Source: Arenibacter arenosicollis (GTDB lineage Bacteria > Bacteroidota > Bacteroidia > Flavobacteriales > Flavobacteriaceae). Taken from it: a stretch of DNA of 64,000 nt. The DNA lies in the NCBI RefSeq assembly GCF_014397245.1, contig NZ_JACLHY010000002.1, positions 124,001 through 188,000 on the forward strand. Reading direction: 5' to 3'. A program made the position numbers and the translations under genes. This document shows positions 1 to 9,006 of this stretch, one piece after another (positions within the stretch are counted from its first letter, which is position 1; each line of letters starts with the position of its first letter). The notes beneath the pieces were generated by a model. That model saw only the letters and a list, made by a program, of their open reading frames with translations, did not search any database and had not been told where the DNA came from.

Positions 1-1428
1 GATTTCTTTGATTATATTACTTTGGATGATGGCGAAGTGCCATTGGAACTTTTAGCGGCCCATTGCAAAGAGCACAATTCCAATGACAGTACTGCCGAAT
101 TCAAAAGAACCTTTTTAATCAAGGACGAGGCCGTATTTTACAATAACCTATCTACAAGGACAGATTACAAACAAAGTGAGGTGGGCACTCCTGATTATTC
201 CGATCTTTTATTGGATAAGTACATCTCTGTTATAGAAATCGCCAATCCAATGCACAGTCTGTGGAGTGATGGCAGATGGAACAAACTTACCATGGCACAT
301 GGTTGCTATTGGGGAAAATGCACCTTTTGCGACATCTCCTTGGACTACATAAAAATCTATGAGCCCATTGCTGCCAAACTATTAGTGGACCGCATGGAGG
401 AACTCATAGAACAAACAGGTGAACGTGGATTTCATTTTGTGGATGAAGCAGCACCCCCAGCCTTAATGAGGGCCTTGGCGCTTGAAATAATAAATCGCCG
501 ATTGATCGTTACATGGTGGACCAATATTAGATTTGAAAAAAGCTTCAGCCAAGACCTCTGCCTATTATTAAAGGCATCAGGTTGCATTGCCGTTTCAGGT
601 GGTTTGGAAGTGGCTTCGGACCGATTGTTGGCCTTGATACAGAAAGGGGTTACCGTGGAACAGGTGGCCAAGGTGACCCGTAATTTTACCGAAGCGGGCG
701 TTATGGTTCATTGTTATCTAATGTACGCCTACCCCACCCAAACCGTCCAAGAAACGGTGGACAGTCTGGAAATGGTACGCCAAATGTTTCAAGCTGGTAT
801 TCTGCAATCCGGTTTTTGGCATCAATTTGCCTTGACGGCACATAGTCCGGTGGGCCTCAACCCCTCTGATTACCACATAATACCCGACTATCAACCCATA
901 ACATTTGCCAATAATGATATCCAGTTCACGGATACTACCGGTATTGATCACGAACGCTTTAGTTTCGGATTAAAAAAATCGCTCTTTAACTTTATGCACG
1001 GAATTTGTTTTGATCACCCCTTGCAGGAGTGGTTCGATTTCAAAATTCCAAAAACCACAATTTCGCCCAATTTCATAGAAAAGGCATTGCTTGAAGAACC
1101 AGTTTTAACGACCAAACCGAATGCCAAAATAGTTTGGTTGGGAAGTACCCCTATTGCACAGACCCTTACAAAATCTAAAAAAGGACTTACCTGGGAATTG
1201 CTAAAATTGACCTTTCACGACAAGGTTGGCGCTATTTCCATAACGGTAGATAATAAACAAGGGGAATGGCTAAGGGAAACTTTGGGACATTTATCGGACC
1301 CAAAAGGAAAAACCATCACCTTTGGCCAGCTTAAAACCGATTTCGAATCACACTTTGAAGATTTTGAATTGTTCTGGTATTCCAAACCTTTACAGACCTT
1401 AAGGAGTCATGGTCTATTAACGTTGTAA
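1..1428 (+). CDS. Radical SAM protein, probably B12-binding type (5' end outside the window)
   Basis: The reading frame is open from the first base with no stop, and the first in-window start-like codon is only a TTG at 22, so the gene begins upstream. The visible part starts with a segment resembling the end of a cobalamin-binding domain. It is followed by a cysteine cluster spaced C-x4-C-x2-C (CYWGKCTFC, about 98-106 codons in) that would hold the 4Fe-4S cluster and bind SAM. A TIM-barrel core and a C-terminal region of about 130 residues follow. Such proteins catalyse methylations or rearrangements on small or peptide substrates; the substrate cannot be read from the sequence. The x4 spacing differs from the textbook C-x3-C-x2-C. 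Confidence 0.8.
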   Translation, partial: DFFDYITLDDGEVPLELLAAHCKEHNSNDSTAEFKRTFLIKDEAVFYNNLSTRTDYKQSEVGTPDYSDLLLDKYISVIEIANPMHSLWSDGRWNKLTMAHGCYWGKCTFCDISLDYIKIYEPIAAKLLVDRMEELIEQTGERGFHFVDEAAPPALMRALALEIINRRLIVTWWTNIRFEKSFSQDLCLLLKASGCIAVSGGLEVASDRLLALIQKGVTVEQVAKVTRNFTEAGVMVHCYLMYAYPTQTVQETVDSLEMVRQMFQAGILQSGFWHQFALTAHSPVGLNPSDYHIIPDYQPITFANNDIQFTDTTGIDHERFSFGLKKSLFNFMHGICFDHPLQEWFDFKIPKTTISPNFIEKALLEEPVLTTKPNAKIVWLGSTPIAQTLTKSKKGLTWELLKLTFHDKVGAISITVDNKQGEWLRETLGHLSDPKGKTITFGQLKTDFESHFEDFELFWYSKPLQTLRSHGLLTL

Positions 1429-1725
1429 ACCTTAAAAACAGATTCCCTCAACACGTTAAGTATATCACAATTAACAGCTTACCCTAAAATCTATTCAGTA
1501 ACTTTAAATGTTATTTTTAGTTTAAATCATTAATAATGAGGTTACTAAAATCACATAAACCCACCTACCAAACTCTTTTTTTTTAACCTCCAATTTTCCC
1601 CCTCCAATTAAGCTTTCTGCATATGTTTTTATTGATAAAATATAGAAAAAAGAGGAGTCCAGCTACCCCTTTAAAAAACGGGGCGTAACCGAAAAGCCAC
1701 ACGAGTAGGAAAAAATATAGGTACT
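1429..1725. other. Intergenic region with a possible structured leader near its 3' end
   Basis: No coding frame is convincing here. The last 70 bases before the next gene hold short complementary blocks: CTACCCC at 1663-1669, GGGGC at 1680-1684, GCC at 1696-1698 and GTAG at 1705-1708. These could fold into a small nested or pseudoknotted leader RNA. I do not recognise a known riboswitch class. Confidence 0.3.
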
Positions 1726-2019
1726 ATGAAAAAAGTTGTAGTTCAATTTGACTTTCGTGGAATGACCACGAAACAGTACGACCAATGTTGGGTAGAAATC
1801 AGAAAAGCTGGTCATGCCCACCCTAAAGGATTGCTGCATCACTATGGTGCACCTGTTTCCAATGGAATGTTGATTGTTGATATCTGGGAATCGGCAGAGC
1901 GTTTTGAAGCATTTGGAAAAACACTAATGCCGATTTTAGAAAAATTACAAATCCCCAAAACAAAGCCTAACATTCTACCCTTGCATTATGAGTACAATGG
2001 TAATTTAGTTGCTCATTAA
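1726..2019 (+). CDS. Small ABM-like (dimeric alpha/beta barrel) protein
   Basis: A 97-residue protein without a signal peptide. It has an N-terminal beta strand, a helix, and a middle segment (GMLIVDIWESAERFEAF) typical of the antibiotic-biosynthesis-monooxygenase/EthD-like fold: strand, W/E pair, then a helix. Such proteins are small cytoplasmic dimers acting as monooxygenases, stress factors or folds of unknown role; no catalytic residue can be assigned. It stands alone, preceded by a possible structured leader and followed by a good terminator hairpin, so it is probably monocistronic. The fold is likely and the function unknown. Confidence 0.75.
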   Translation: MKKVVVQFDFRGMTTKQYDQCWVEIRKAGHAHPKGLLHHYGAPVSNGMLIVDIWESAERFEAFGKTLMPILEKLQIPKTKPNILPLHYEYNGNLVAH

Positions 2020-2064
2020 AAACACTTCATCCAACTACAAGCCAAATAGACCATATTAACAACA

Positions 2065-2098
2065 GGAGAAGCATTGAATTATCAATGCTTCTCCTTTT
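2065..2098 (+). terminator. Rho-independent terminator of the ABM-like gene
   Basis: A 13-bp perfect stem (2065-2077 with 2082-2094) around a 4-base loop, directly followed by TTTT on the plus strand. It sits 45 bases after the stop codon of the ABM-like gene and faces the convergent NmrA-like gene. Confidence 0.8.
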
Positions 2099-2131
2099 AA
2101 TAACTATAGCAATATGTTACCAAATTCCAGA

Positions 2132-3106
2132 TCATGCCATAGCGGCCTCTCCCTTGATACCAGATTCCAATAGCCCTTTATTTTTGATCAACCACGTTTT
2201 AAAGGGCATCAAACTGGGATTTAATTCCCTGGTGAAATTTACATCACGGGCCCCGCAGAAATCATCTTCAAATTCATTTTTAAATTGAAACATATTTCCT
2301 AGATCATCTGCACCGGGAAATCCCAATTTCCTGTAATCATCTGCAGGAATATCATTAAAACCAATTTCAATTCCGAATACCTTTGTAAAAGCTTCAGCCA
2401 TTTCGTTCCCTGTTAGATGCTCACCGGATATGCCTACTGTTTTATTTTGATACTTTTTACCGGCCTTAAAAATTCCCAAAGCAGATTTACCTATATCTTC
2501 AGCGGCAATCCCTGGTAGCTTTGCACTGCCAATAGGCATGGTTATCCACAATTTACCATCCATCCCCCTGGCAGGACCTGAGCCAAAATATATAAAATTG
2601 TCCCAATAAAACGAAGTTAGCAGCAAAGTATAGGGCACACCACTTTGTTCAAAGTAGGTGTTCGAGGCTCCTTTGCCATCAAAATGGGGCACTTTATAAT
2701 CCCCCATTAAGGTTGGCATTCGATTATCACTTAATGGAACCCACTTACGCGTATCTTCAAGAGTGGACCAAATTACATGTTTCAATCCAGCCTCTTTGGC
2801 CGCTTGTGCCATATTTTTGGCTTGCTCCATCTCCTTTTCGGGAGAATAATGATCCCAAAAAAAAGTTACACAATAGGCCCCATAAGCTCCTTTAAAAGCC
2901 TTAACAATACTATCCTTGTCGTCCAGATCGGCCATTACCACCTCAGCTCCCAATTCCTTTAATTCCTGGGCTTTTTTTGACTTAACATCCCTGGTTATTG
3001 CCCTTACAGCAAATTCCTTTTTACCATCTTTTAAGATTGCGCGGACCAATCCGCCACCTTGGGCCCCAGTAGCCCCTACTACAGCAATAATTTTCCTTTT
3101 TTCCAT
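2132..3106 (-). CDS. NmrA-family NAD(P)-binding protein
   Basis: A 324-residue cytoplasmic protein of the atypical short-chain dehydrogenase type. The N-terminal Rossmann motif VGATGAQGG is at residues 10-18. It is followed by the usual arrangement of an acidic stretch after the third strand (VVMADLDD) and a KEAGLKHVIWST segment, as in NmrA/HSCARG redox sensors and quinone or isoflavone reductases. The Tyr-x3-Lys catalytic pair of classical SDRs is not obvious, so it may sense NADP(H) redox state or reduce a small electrophile. It is transcribed alone and is convergent with the upstream small gene. The family is secure; the substrate is unknown. Confidence 0.85.
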   Translation of the reverse strand: MEKRKIIAVVGATGAQGGGLVRAILKDGKKEFAVRAITRDVKSKKAQELKELGAEVVMADLDDKDSIVKAFKGAYGAYCVTFFWDHYSPEKEMEQAKNMAQAAKEAGLKHVIWSTLEDTRKWVPLSDNRMPTLMGDYKVPHFDGKGASNTYFEQSGVPYTLLLTSFYWDNFIYFGSGPARGMDGKLWITMPIGSAKLPGIAAEDIGKSALGIFKAGKKYQNKTVGISGEHLTGNEMAEAFTKVFGIEIGFNDIPADDYRKLGFPGADDLGNMFQFKNEFEDDFCGARDVNFTRELNPSLMPFKTWLIKNKGLLESGIKGEAAMA

Positions 3107-3629
3107 AATAAATTACATTTTAGATTAATCAATTACATCGAAGTATATCTTGAAGTGAACCAAATTCTCAACTTCATAATTATCAGGAAAGGAGTTTCCA
3201 TGGCATTACCCATTTCAATTTCACAATGGAATATAAACGCCTTTCCACATCTGTGTTTTGCTGATTTTAATTACGATCTAATTAAAATCTTATAAAAAGG
3301 GGGACATTGTGATCATATTTCACCCAACTATTTTAATAATTAGGATTTTCGAAGAATGCTTTCATCTACATTTCACTGATTGAATTCACCATTGAACAAG
3401 AAACAAAACAATTCTAAATTTAATAAATTACCTTTTTCCATTTAAATTTCCTTAGTTAAGGTTAAGCCAATTTTATAGTATTTAATTTTAACATTATTCA
3501 TTGAGGACAGACTTTAGCGAGCTGATATACTGTTTTTTACAATTAGCAGCTTAGAGATAAATTCATACAAAGGGTTAAGCCTGAATTTACCTTACCTTTG
3601 TATTCATCATTGCCAAAACTAGTATCCAT
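3107..3629. other. Divergent intergenic region between the NmrA-like gene and the helicase
   Basis: About 520 bases, very AT-rich. Apart from a TACCTTTG promoter element close to the helicase I see no RNA gene, repeat or convincing small ORF; the short frames here lack codon bias and homology I can recognise. Confidence 0.4.
3593..3600 (+). promoter_or_regulatory. Bacteroidota -7 element upstream of the helicase
   Basis: TACCTTTG matches the Bacteroidota TAnnTTTG -7 consensus exactly and lies 29 bases before the helicase start. No clear TTG -33 element is found at the expected distance. Confidence 0.5.
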
Positions 3630-4865
3630 ATGAATTTTAAAGAATTAAAGCTAAATAAACATCTCTTGAGAGCGGTCGCAGAAATGAACTATAACGACCC
3701 CACTGCTATTCAAGAAATCGCCATTCCATTAGTTTTACAGAAAAATGACATTATTGCCTCTGCCGAAACAGGAACGGGAAAAACAGCCGCTTTTGCCCTT
3801 CCCATATTACAACTGTTATTTGACAAGCAGGAAACTTCTGAAAAAGGTAAAAAAATAAAAGCCTTAATAATTAGTCCTACGCGGGAGTTGGCATCACAAA
3901 TTCATGAGAGTTTTATAGATTATGGCAAGCACACCCATTTAACCTCGGCCGTTATTTATGGTGGAACACGGATAGAACCGCAAATATCCACCTTAAGAAA
4001 GGGAGTGGATATCTTAGTGGCAACCCCAGGTAGATTATTGGACCTGCACAAGCAGGATGTGGTTAATTTGGATTATGTAGAAACTTTAGTTTTGGATGAG
4101 GCGGACTTAATGCTGGATATGGGATTTATAGATGACGTTAAAAAAATAGAGCGATTATGTCCTAAGGAAAAGCAAACTTTGTTGTTTTCTGCCACCATGC
4201 CTTTTAAAGTGGTTCAATTGGCGGATAATATTTTAAAAGACCCCAAGAAAGTGGCCATAACGCCTACTTCTTCGGCAGCAGCTACCGTACATCAGTTATT
4301 ATATTATACCCCAAAACCCGATAAGATAGAATTGTGCCTTTATCTACTGAGAAATACAATAAAAGGCAATATCCTTATTTTTAGACGTACAAAATTCGGA
4401 GTGGATAAATTGGAAAAAACACTCCTGAACAATAATTTCAAGGCAGGAAGTTTACATGGCGATAAGTCCCAGGACGAGCGCCAAGAAGCCTTAGGGAAAT
4501 TCAAGAAAGGAGAGACCAACATTTTAGTGGCTACTGATGTTGCGGCACGCGGATTGGACATAGACGATCTGGACGCCGTTATCAACTTTGACCTTCCCAA
4601 CATACCAGAAACTTATGTTCACCGTATAGGAAGAACGGGAAGGGCAGGTAACACCGGGACATCCTATGCCTTTTGTTCTGCGGATGAAAAAGGATATTTG
4701 TCAACTATTCAAAAACTGATGCAGAAGCACATTGAAGTTGTTGAAGACCATCCTTACCCACTAGATCCCAAGGCCAAACCGGAAGTACACAAAAAACAAG
4801 GCAGCAAACACAAGAAAGGAAGGAAATCCGTAGCATCCAAAAAGAAAAAGAAGCGTTGGTATTGA
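3630..4865 (+). CDS. DEAD-box RNA helicase (RhlE-like)
   Basis: A 411-residue ATP-dependent RNA helicase. Visible motifs in order: Q motif (PTAIQ, 24-28), Walker A AETGTGKT (45-52), PTRELA, TPGR, DEAD at residues 156-159, SAT, the RGLDI segment, and HRIGRTGR near residue 335. The tail of about 30 residues is very rich in Lys/Arg, which suits nonspecific RNA binding. Such helicases act in ribosome assembly, RNA decay and cold adaptation. The ATG was chosen because the Q motif follows at the normal distance and a -7 box lies 29 bases upstream. It is monocistronic; rpe follows after about 110 bases with its own promoter element. Confidence 0.95.
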   Translation: MNFKELKLNKHLLRAVAEMNYNDPTAIQEIAIPLVLQKNDIIASAETGTGKTAAFALPILQLLFDKQETSEKGKKIKALIISPTRELASQIHESFIDYGKHTHLTSAVIYGGTRIEPQISTLRKGVDILVATPGRLLDLHKQDVVNLDYVETLVLDEADLMLDMGFIDDVKKIERLCPKEKQTLLFSATMPFKVVQLADNILKDPKKVAITPTSSAAATVHQLLYYTPKPDKIELCLYLLRNTIKGNILIFRRTKFGVDKLEKTLLNNNFKAGSLHGDKSQDERQEALGKFKKGETNILVATDVAARGLDIDDLDAVINFDLPNIPETYVHRIGRTGRAGNTGTSYAFCSADEKGYLSTIQKLMQKHIEVVEDHPYPLDPKAKPEVHKKQGSKHKKGRKSVASKKKKKRWY

Positions 4866-4945
4866 TAGTGCATTTACCTAAAAACAGCGAGGTAAACACA
4901 ATGCGCAAACACTTACCCCTATTCCCTTAAACCATATCATTTTAT

Positions 4946-4953
4946 TACCTTTG
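4946..4953 (+). promoter_or_regulatory. Bacteroidota -7 element upstream of rpe
   Basis: TACCTTTG fits TAnnTTTG and ends 23 bases before the rpe start codon. The -33 region is weak. Confidence 0.5.
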
Positions 4954-4976
4954 TAGAATTAATTTGAGTTAAAGTA

Positions 4977-5636
4977 ATGGACGAAAAGATTATTGCCCCT
5001 TCCCTATTGGCAGCCGATTTTGCCAACTTACAGCGAGATATTGAAATGGTTAACCACAGTGATGCCGATTGGCACCACATAGATATTATGGATGGTGTTT
5101 TTGTACCCAACATATCTTTTGGCATGCCAGTCCTTAAAGCAATTGCAGCCCACGCCACAAAAACTTTGGACGTGCATTTAATGATTGTTGACCCGGACCG
5201 CTACATCAAGACCTTTGCCGAACTGGGCGCCAATAATTTAACCGTTCACTACGAAGCCTGTCCGCATCTACACCGCACATTGCAGGCTATAAAGGCCGAA
5301 GGGATGGCGGCTGGTGTAGCGTTAAACCCACATACCAATATCAACTTGTTGGAAGACACTATAAATGACATTGACCTTGTTTGTGTCATGAGCGTAAACC
5401 CAGGATTTGGCGGACAATCATTTATTGAAAACACCTACGAAAAAATAAGGGCCTTAAAAGAACTCATAGATAGAAAAAGTGCACATACTCTTATAGAAAT
5501 CGATGGTGGTGTTACCTCTGAAAACGCAAAGCAACTTATAGATGCCGGTGCAGATGTTTTGGTGGCTGGAAGCTTTATTTTTAGAAGCGATGACCCAACC
5601 CAAACAATTAAGGAACTTAAAAAAATTATAGGATAA
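4977..5636 (+). CDS. rpe: Ribulose-phosphate 3-epimerase
   Basis: A 219-residue TIM-barrel enzyme interconverting D-ribulose 5-phosphate and D-xylulose 5-phosphate in the pentose phosphate pathway. It shows the family signatures: PSLLAADFANL at the N terminus, the HxDIMDGVFVPN metal-binding segment, LDVHLMI, VNPGFGGQ, and EIDGGV followed by GADVLVAGS at the phosphate-binding end. Length is normal. Its stop codon overlaps the start of the next gene by one base (TAATG), which implies translational coupling with the YpdA-like reductase. Confidence 0.97.
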   Translation: MDEKIIAPSLLAADFANLQRDIEMVNHSDADWHHIDIMDGVFVPNISFGMPVLKAIAAHATKTLDVHLMIVDPDRYIKTFAELGANNLTVHYEACPHLHRTLQAIKAEGMAAGVALNPHTNINLLEDTINDIDLVCVMSVNPGFGGQSFIENTYEKIRALKELIDRKSAHTLIEIDGGVTSENAKQLIDAGADVLVAGSFIFRSDDPTQTIKELKKIIG

Positions 5637-6634
5637 TGAAGATTTGGGATGTTGTAATTGTTGGAGGTGGGCCAATTGGGATTGCCTGTGGATTGGAAGC
5701 TAAAAAAAAAGGATTGTCGTATATAATCCTTGAAAAGGGATGTATCGTTAATTCACTTTATAATTATCCGTTAAACATGCAGTTCTTTTCATCTTCGGAA
5801 AAATTGGAAATTGATGAAATTCCTTTCATCAGCATTGAGGCGAAACCGAAAAGAAATGAGGCCCTGGAATATTATAGGCGAATAGTCACCTCTAACCAAT
5901 TAAATATTTCCCTTTTTGAAAAAGTAAATTCAATCAATAAAATTGACGGGTATTTTAACATTGTCTCCGAAAAAAGTACTTATAAATCAACCAATGTAAT
6001 CATTTCAACAGGCTTCTATGATATCCCCAACAAAATGAATGTACCTGGGGAAGATTTAAAAAAAGTAACGCATTATTACAAGGATCCACACTTTTATTCC
6101 AACCAGCAAGTAGCGGTCATTGGGGCAAGCAATTCAGCCATAGATGCTGCTCTGGAATGTTATAGAAAAGGAGCGGAAGTCTCCTTGATCATTCGTGGAC
6201 CAGAGGTGGGCCAACGTGTAAAATATTGGGTAAGACCGGATATTATAAATAGAATTGAGGAAGGGAGCATCAAAGTCTATTACAATAGTGTGGTAAAGGA
6301 AATTACAGAAGATGAAATTATCCTGAATTCACCAACTGGAACCATAAGTTTAAAAAATGATTATGTATTGGCCCTTACGGGTTATATGCCCAATTTTAGT
6401 TTTCTGGAAAAAATAGGAATCCAATTATCCAAAGATGAGAAAAGACTTCCACAGTATAATCCGGAAACCATGGAAACCAATATTGAGAATTTATATTTGG
6501 CGGGAGTAATCTGTGGAGGAATGGAAACCCATAAATGGTTTATAGAAAACTCAAGGATACATGCCAAAATGATTATGGAGAATATTGTACAAAATATTAA
6601 ATCAATTACTAATCAGCCAGTTAACCTAGGCTAA
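5636..6634 (+). CDS. ypdA: YpdA-type flavoprotein, putative bacillithiol disulfide reductase
   Basis: A 332-residue FAD/NAD(P)H oxidoreductase. The FAD-binding GGGPIGIACG lies at residues 10-19 and a second dinucleotide motif GASNSAIDAA near residue 160. The thioredoxin-reductase CxxC redox pair is absent, as in YpdA, which reduces bacillithiol disulfide with NADPH and has a lone conserved cysteine. The HKWFIENSRIHA segment near the C terminus is also typical. It starts inside the rpe stop codon, so the two are co-translated; rpe feeds the pentose phosphate pathway that supplies NADPH. The family is secure; bacillithiol as substrate is inferred because its synthesis genes are not in the window. 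Confidence 0.88.
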   Translation: MKIWDVVIVGGGPIGIACGLEAKKKGLSYIILEKGCIVNSLYNYPLNMQFFSSSEKLEIDEIPFISIEAKPKRNEALEYYRRIVTSNQLNISLFEKVNSINKIDGYFNIVSEKSTYKSTNVIISTGFYDIPNKMNVPGEDLKKVTHYYKDPHFYSNQQVAVIGASNSAIDAALECYRKGAEVSLIIRGPEVGQRVKYWVRPDIINRIEEGSIKVYYNSVVKEITEDEIILNSPTGTISLKNDYVLALTGYMPNFSFLEKIGIQLSKDEKRLPQYNPETMETNIENLYLAGVICGGMETHKWFIENSRIHAKMIMENIVQNIKSITNQPVNLG

Positions 6635-6653
6635 CTGGCCGTTAAGTGATAGA

Positions 6654-7883
6654 CTATTTAGAATGTGCCATTTTTTGCAGTCTGTCCAACGCCTCTATAT
6701 AATAATAATCTGCATAAATCAAGGCCACATCAATTTCATGGCCTAAGGATTTAGCTCCCGTGGAATGTACTAAAAAGGAATCTGTTTTCCCCACTCCAGA
6801 ATATTGCTCTGAACTCAAGGATTCCATCATGCGCATAGCAGCATTGTAATACCGCTCCTGATTCATTTTGTCTTCTACCAAAGTGCTTAGCTCCAACAGG
6901 CAGGAAGCTACAATAGCAGCTGCAGAGGCATCACGTTCCTCATTTTCTAAATTAGGAACATCAAAATCCCAATGAGGTATATAATCTTCCGGAAGTAGTT
7001 CCAGATATTTATCCGTTAACTTTTCCGCAAACTCCAAGAATTTTTTATCTCCTGTCTCCCTATACACCATAGTATATCCATAAATCCCCCATGCCTGTCC
7101 CCGGGACCAACGACTATCATCTGCATAGCCTTGTTTGGTATGTCTGTTCAATACTTTTCCGGTTATAGAATCATATTCAATAACATGCCAAGAAGTATAA
7201 TCTGGCCTAAAATGATTTTCCATTGTGGTCTCGGCGTGTTTTACGGCAATATCATAAAATTCCTTACTACCACCATTTTTAGCGGCCCAGAACAATAGTT
7301 CCAAATTAAGCATATTATCGATTATGGTAATATGCTGCTGCCAACGTGGATGCATTTTATTGGACCATGATCGTATAGTTCCCACTTTTGGGTTAAACCT
7401 ACTGGCCAAGGATTCAGCGGAGGTTAGAAGAATGTCCTTATACTCCTTTTTGTCTCCAAAAATATATCCATTGCCATAGGCCGGAAACATCATAAACCCA
7501 ATATCATGATGTTCATTGATCGTTTTAAAATCCTCAAAAACTTCTGTCCTTTTTATAGCTTCCGCTTTCCATTTTTCCTCCTTGGTAAGATCGTACATAT
7601 ACCAAAGAATCCCAGGATAAAATCCGGAAGTCCACACCAATCTCCCATTAGATATTTCTTTCCATTCAGTTTCATTGGTTTCGATCAATCGTGGATGTTT
7701 GGACAGATCAGTAAGTTTAGGAACCGCTTGGTTTAATTGGGCCTCACAGTTTTTAATTTCCTTATTAAGATCAAAGGAACTAAGCTTGGCGGTAACCTTG
7801 CTATCTACTGTACTATTTTTATTTTTAGACAAATTTTGACAACTTGCCAAACAAATAAGAACAGATGCGAAGAGTAGTTTCAT
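6654..7883 (-). CDS. GH88 unsaturated glucuronyl hydrolase, lipoprotein
   Basis: A 409-residue protein with a lipoprotein signal (LASC, Cys15), so it is probably membrane-anchored. The body matches the alpha6/alpha6 barrel of GH88: an IIDNMLNLELLFWA segment carrying one conserved Asp, and DDSRWSRGQAWGIYG carrying the second. Family enzymes hydrate the 4,5-double bond of unsaturated uronic acids left by polysaccharide lyases and release the sugar plus 5-keto-uronate, the substrate of KduI encoded 1.2 kb away. It is divergent in layout from kduI and shares the LacI regulator between them. Related GH105 enzymes were considered, but the WSRGQAW signature favours GH88. Confidence 0.87.
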   Translation of the reverse strand: MKLLFASVLICLASCQNLSKNKNSTVDSKVTAKLSSFDLNKEIKNCEAQLNQAVPKLTDLSKHPRLIETNETEWKEISNGRLVWTSGFYPGILWYMYDLTKEEKWKAEAIKRTEVFEDFKTINEHHDIGFMMFPAYGNGYIFGDKKEYKDILLTSAESLASRFNPKVGTIRSWSNKMHPRWQQHITIIDNMLNLELLFWAAKNGGSKEFYDIAVKHAETTMENHFRPDYTSWHVIEYDSITGKVLNRHTKQGYADDSRWSRGQAWGIYGYTMVYRETGDKKFLEFAEKLTDKYLELLPEDYIPHWDFDVPNLENEERDASAAAIVASCLLELSTLVEDKMNQERYYNAAMRMMESLSSEQYSGVGKTDSFLVHSTGAKSLGHEIDVALIYADYYYIEALDRLQKMAHSK

Positions 7884-7951
7884 GAGCTATTAATTTTATT
7901 TATTGGTATTGTATTTAAACATATAAAAGATGTTATATAAGGCTTTAAATA

Positions 7952-8968
7952 TCATTTTCTAGACGAATCGCGTTCTATTAAAGAAGACTTCAGAATAGTT
8001 TTATTGGCTTTTTTTAAGTTGGATGATTTATTTATTTCTTCCAATAACAGTTTTGTAGAGATTTGACCTATTTGAAACCCAGGCTGATCAATTGTGGTCA
8101 AAGAGGGATCAATTACTTCCGAAATAGGTTCATTACTAAATCCTACAATAGCAATCTCATCAGGAATTCGAATACCTTCATTTTTAAAATACTTCATTGC
8201 CCCTATGGCAGCAATATCATTGGCTGAAAACAGTCCATCTATTTTGTGGGGCAAAGAAAGCAAGGTTTTCGCTCCTTCCGTACCGTCAATTTCCATTAGA
8301 CTCGATCGGAGTACCAACTCTGGTCTATATGGAATTTTGTATTTTTCCAAAGCCTTTATATATCCCGCCAGTCTATTTTTATAAATTGACAATTTTTGGG
8401 GGCCGGAGAAATGACCTATGTTTTTACACCCATTTAAAATAAGATGCTCAGTAGCATCAAACCCACCCTGAACATCATCAATTAGTACACTACTAATACC
8501 TTCTATATCACAATGTCTATCAAAAAAAAGAAAAGGTGTACCATTATTTTTCATATTCAATAAATGGTCGTAGTCATTAGTTTCCATCGAAACAGATAAC
8601 AGCACTCCAGCAACCCGGTTGGCCAATAAGGTTCCTACAATATCCCGTTCCCGCTTCAACTGTTCCAAGGACTGACAAATAATCACATTATATCCCGCAT
8701 CATAGGCAGCTTCCTCTATACCTGAAATTACCGATGAAAAAAAATGTCGCGATATTCTTGGCACGATCACACCTATGGTATTGGTCTTGTTTTTGCGGAG
8801 ATTGGAAGCCAATAAATTACGTTGATACCCTAACTCATTTGCCTTTGACAATATCCTATCCTTGGTTTTTTGGTTTACCCTCGGACTATTGTTCAATGCT
8901 CTCGATACAGTAGAGGCATCAATGCTCAATGCCTTGGCAATATCATGAATAGTAGTTTTATTTTTCAT
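7952..8968 (-). CDS. LacI-family transcriptional regulator
   Basis: A 338-residue repressor. An N-terminal helix-turn-helix begins TTIHDIAKALSIDASTVSRALN, then a hinge helix, then a periplasmic-binding-protein-like effector domain (TIGVIVPRI onward). The frame extends nine codons further to a TTG, but the ATG at 8968 puts the HTH at the normal position and was chosen. It lies between the GH88 gene and kduI, and a perfect palindrome sits 38 bases upstream of its start, so it most likely represses itself and the kdu operon. The inducer is probably a uronate catabolite such as 2-keto-3-deoxygluconate or a keto-uronate; this is inference. Confidence 0.92.
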   Translation of the reverse strand: MKNKTTIHDIAKALSIDASTVSRALNNSPRVNQKTKDRILSKANELGYQRNLLASNLRKNKTNTIGVIVPRISRHFFSSVISGIEEAAYDAGYNVIICQSLEQLKRERDIVGTLLANRVAGVLLSVSMETNDYDHLLNMKNNGTPFLFFDRHCDIEGISSVLIDDVQGGFDATEHLILNGCKNIGHFSGPQKLSIYKNRLAGYIKALEKYKIPYRPELVLRSSLMEIDGTEGAKTLLSLPHKIDGLFSANDIAAIGAMKYFKNEGIRIPDEIAIVGFSNEPISEVIDPSLTTIDQPGFQIGQISTKLLLEEINKSSNLKKANKTILKSSLIERDSSRK

Positions 8969-9006
8969 GAATAAAGAGTATATTAACTTCCTCAAATATA
9001 CAAATT

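Noticed and set aside
8969-8995. Longer start for the LacI regulator (TTG at 8995)
   Set aside because: It would add nine residues before the HTH, which begins at the normal position from the ATG at 8968.
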